From Cercophora sp. LCS_1 (Eukaryota; Ascomycota; Sordariomycetes; Sordariales; Lasiosphaeriaceae): DNA of 64,000 nt. The notes under the pieces were generated by a model. The model searched no databases. It saw nothing but the letters and a program-made list of their open reading frames with translations, and was not told where the DNA came from. The stretch spans positions 310,001-374,000 of the forward strand of contig JAPZLL010000006.1 in assembly GCA_036250225.1 (NCBI GenBank). Reading direction: 5' to 3'. The position numbers were made by a program, and so were the translations under genes. Within the stretch, counting starts at the first letter, position 1. Every line of letters starts with the position of its first letter. Shown here in pieces: positions 63,538 to 64,000 of this stretch.

Positions 63538-64000
63538 GGCCTGCAACCGCCTTTTGTGGCCTTTTGAGGGATCGAATTGATCGCGAAGCGACCAAACGAC
63601 AGAAATCGCGGGACCAGCGCGGAGCGCAACGACTTGACGAAAGCCGACTCCTGTCCCGGGACTCGCGATTTGAAAGCGATCAAGTTTCGGGGGGTTCGTG
63701 GCTGGAATGTGGCCTGTCACGCGTCGCAATTGCGTCCAGAGCGTCCGAAAGGCCAAAATTGAAATCATCAAAATCGATGCACGCGATTCCGCATCAATTG
63801 GCTAGCGTGTTTGTATTGCCTAATTGCATATCATTACACACAATTGCATATCAAAGCTACGTCATCTGTCATCAAGAAAATACTAGTGATATTAATATCA
63901 TTTGTAAACGACTCAGCAATTCATAATTTCTTGAGTTTTTTATTAAATCATATATAGCTTTCTTGAGCATTTATGAGAAAGTTGTGAATTTCAATTTTGC
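63538..64000. other. Upstream region ending in AT-rich DNA
   Basis: The first 240 bases are GC-rich and form the promoter/leader of the DUF3716 gene. From about 63770 to the end the DNA becomes clearly AT-rich, with TTGCATATCA repeated (63821 and 63844 area) and no frames. It may be the edge of an AT-rich or repeat-induced-mutation block. Confidence 0.5.

Overview
The window is nuclear DNA from a filamentous ascomycete, most likely a Sordariomycete (Sordariales-like). Genes carry short 48-110 nt introns with GTRAGT-type donors and a CTRAC-like branch point just before the acceptor. Coding DNA is GC-rich, and the recognisable proteins (ATP synthase subunit K, Rad4, Bem1, Vps36, Thp3/Sac3, Cuz1-type AN1 finger, MTP18) are of fungal type. 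No rRNA, CRISPR array, complete transposon or convincing functional tRNA was seen. Exon coordinates were worked out by hand from splice signals and reading-frame continuity.

Layout. 1.4-6.1 kb: a tandem GFA-domain protein, a gutted acyl-protein-thioesterase-like relic, a relic of the local 'B' family and a small unknown gene. 6.6-6.9 kb: a tRNA-derived SINE-like element. 7.9-19.2 kb: housekeeping block with Dcc1, an RNF216-like RBR ubiquitin ligase, Rad4/XPC, an AN1/UBL (Cuz1-like) protein and an MTP18-family mitochondrial protein. 19.8-20.2 kb: ATP synthase subunit K. 20.4-25.9 kb and 31.5-33.9 kb: an unusual local family of small intron-rich genes in divergent pairs. 26.2-29.9 kb: secreted germin-like cupin and a cytochrome P450. 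34.8-41.3 kb: SMP-30/lactonase-like protein, CENP-B-like DNA-binding protein, Bem1. 41.3-46.8 kb: no supportable gene. 46.8-52.4 kb: Thp3-like SAC3 protein, Vps36, a membrane protein. 53.3-54.0 kb: frameshifted relic of a fungal F-box-like family. 54.8-55.2 kb: small IGKQFT-repeat protein. 56.7-58.6 kb: HNH_2-type nuclease-like protein. 59.4-63.5 kb: a 1300-residue protein with two tandem zinc-finger/DUF3716 units, an AT-hook and a C-terminal cupin-like domain.

The most novel content is the divergent-pair family. 'A' proteins start with an 18-codon basic exon, continue into a coiled coil and end in a separate 39-nt exon. 'B' proteins start MSSS/MSNS and end in an acidic tail. Pairs A2/B2 (22.3-24.9 kb) and B3/A3 (31.5-33.9 kb) are head to head across about 525-550 bp promoters that share collinear elements. 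A third pair (A1/B1, 20.5-21.3 kb) has lost the promoter and first exons of both partners. A B-type relic lies at 3.1 kb and a duplicated 3' flank near 25.8 kb. I recognise no named family for A or B. Basic A plus acidic B suggests, as inference only, co-expressed partners, possibly nuclear.
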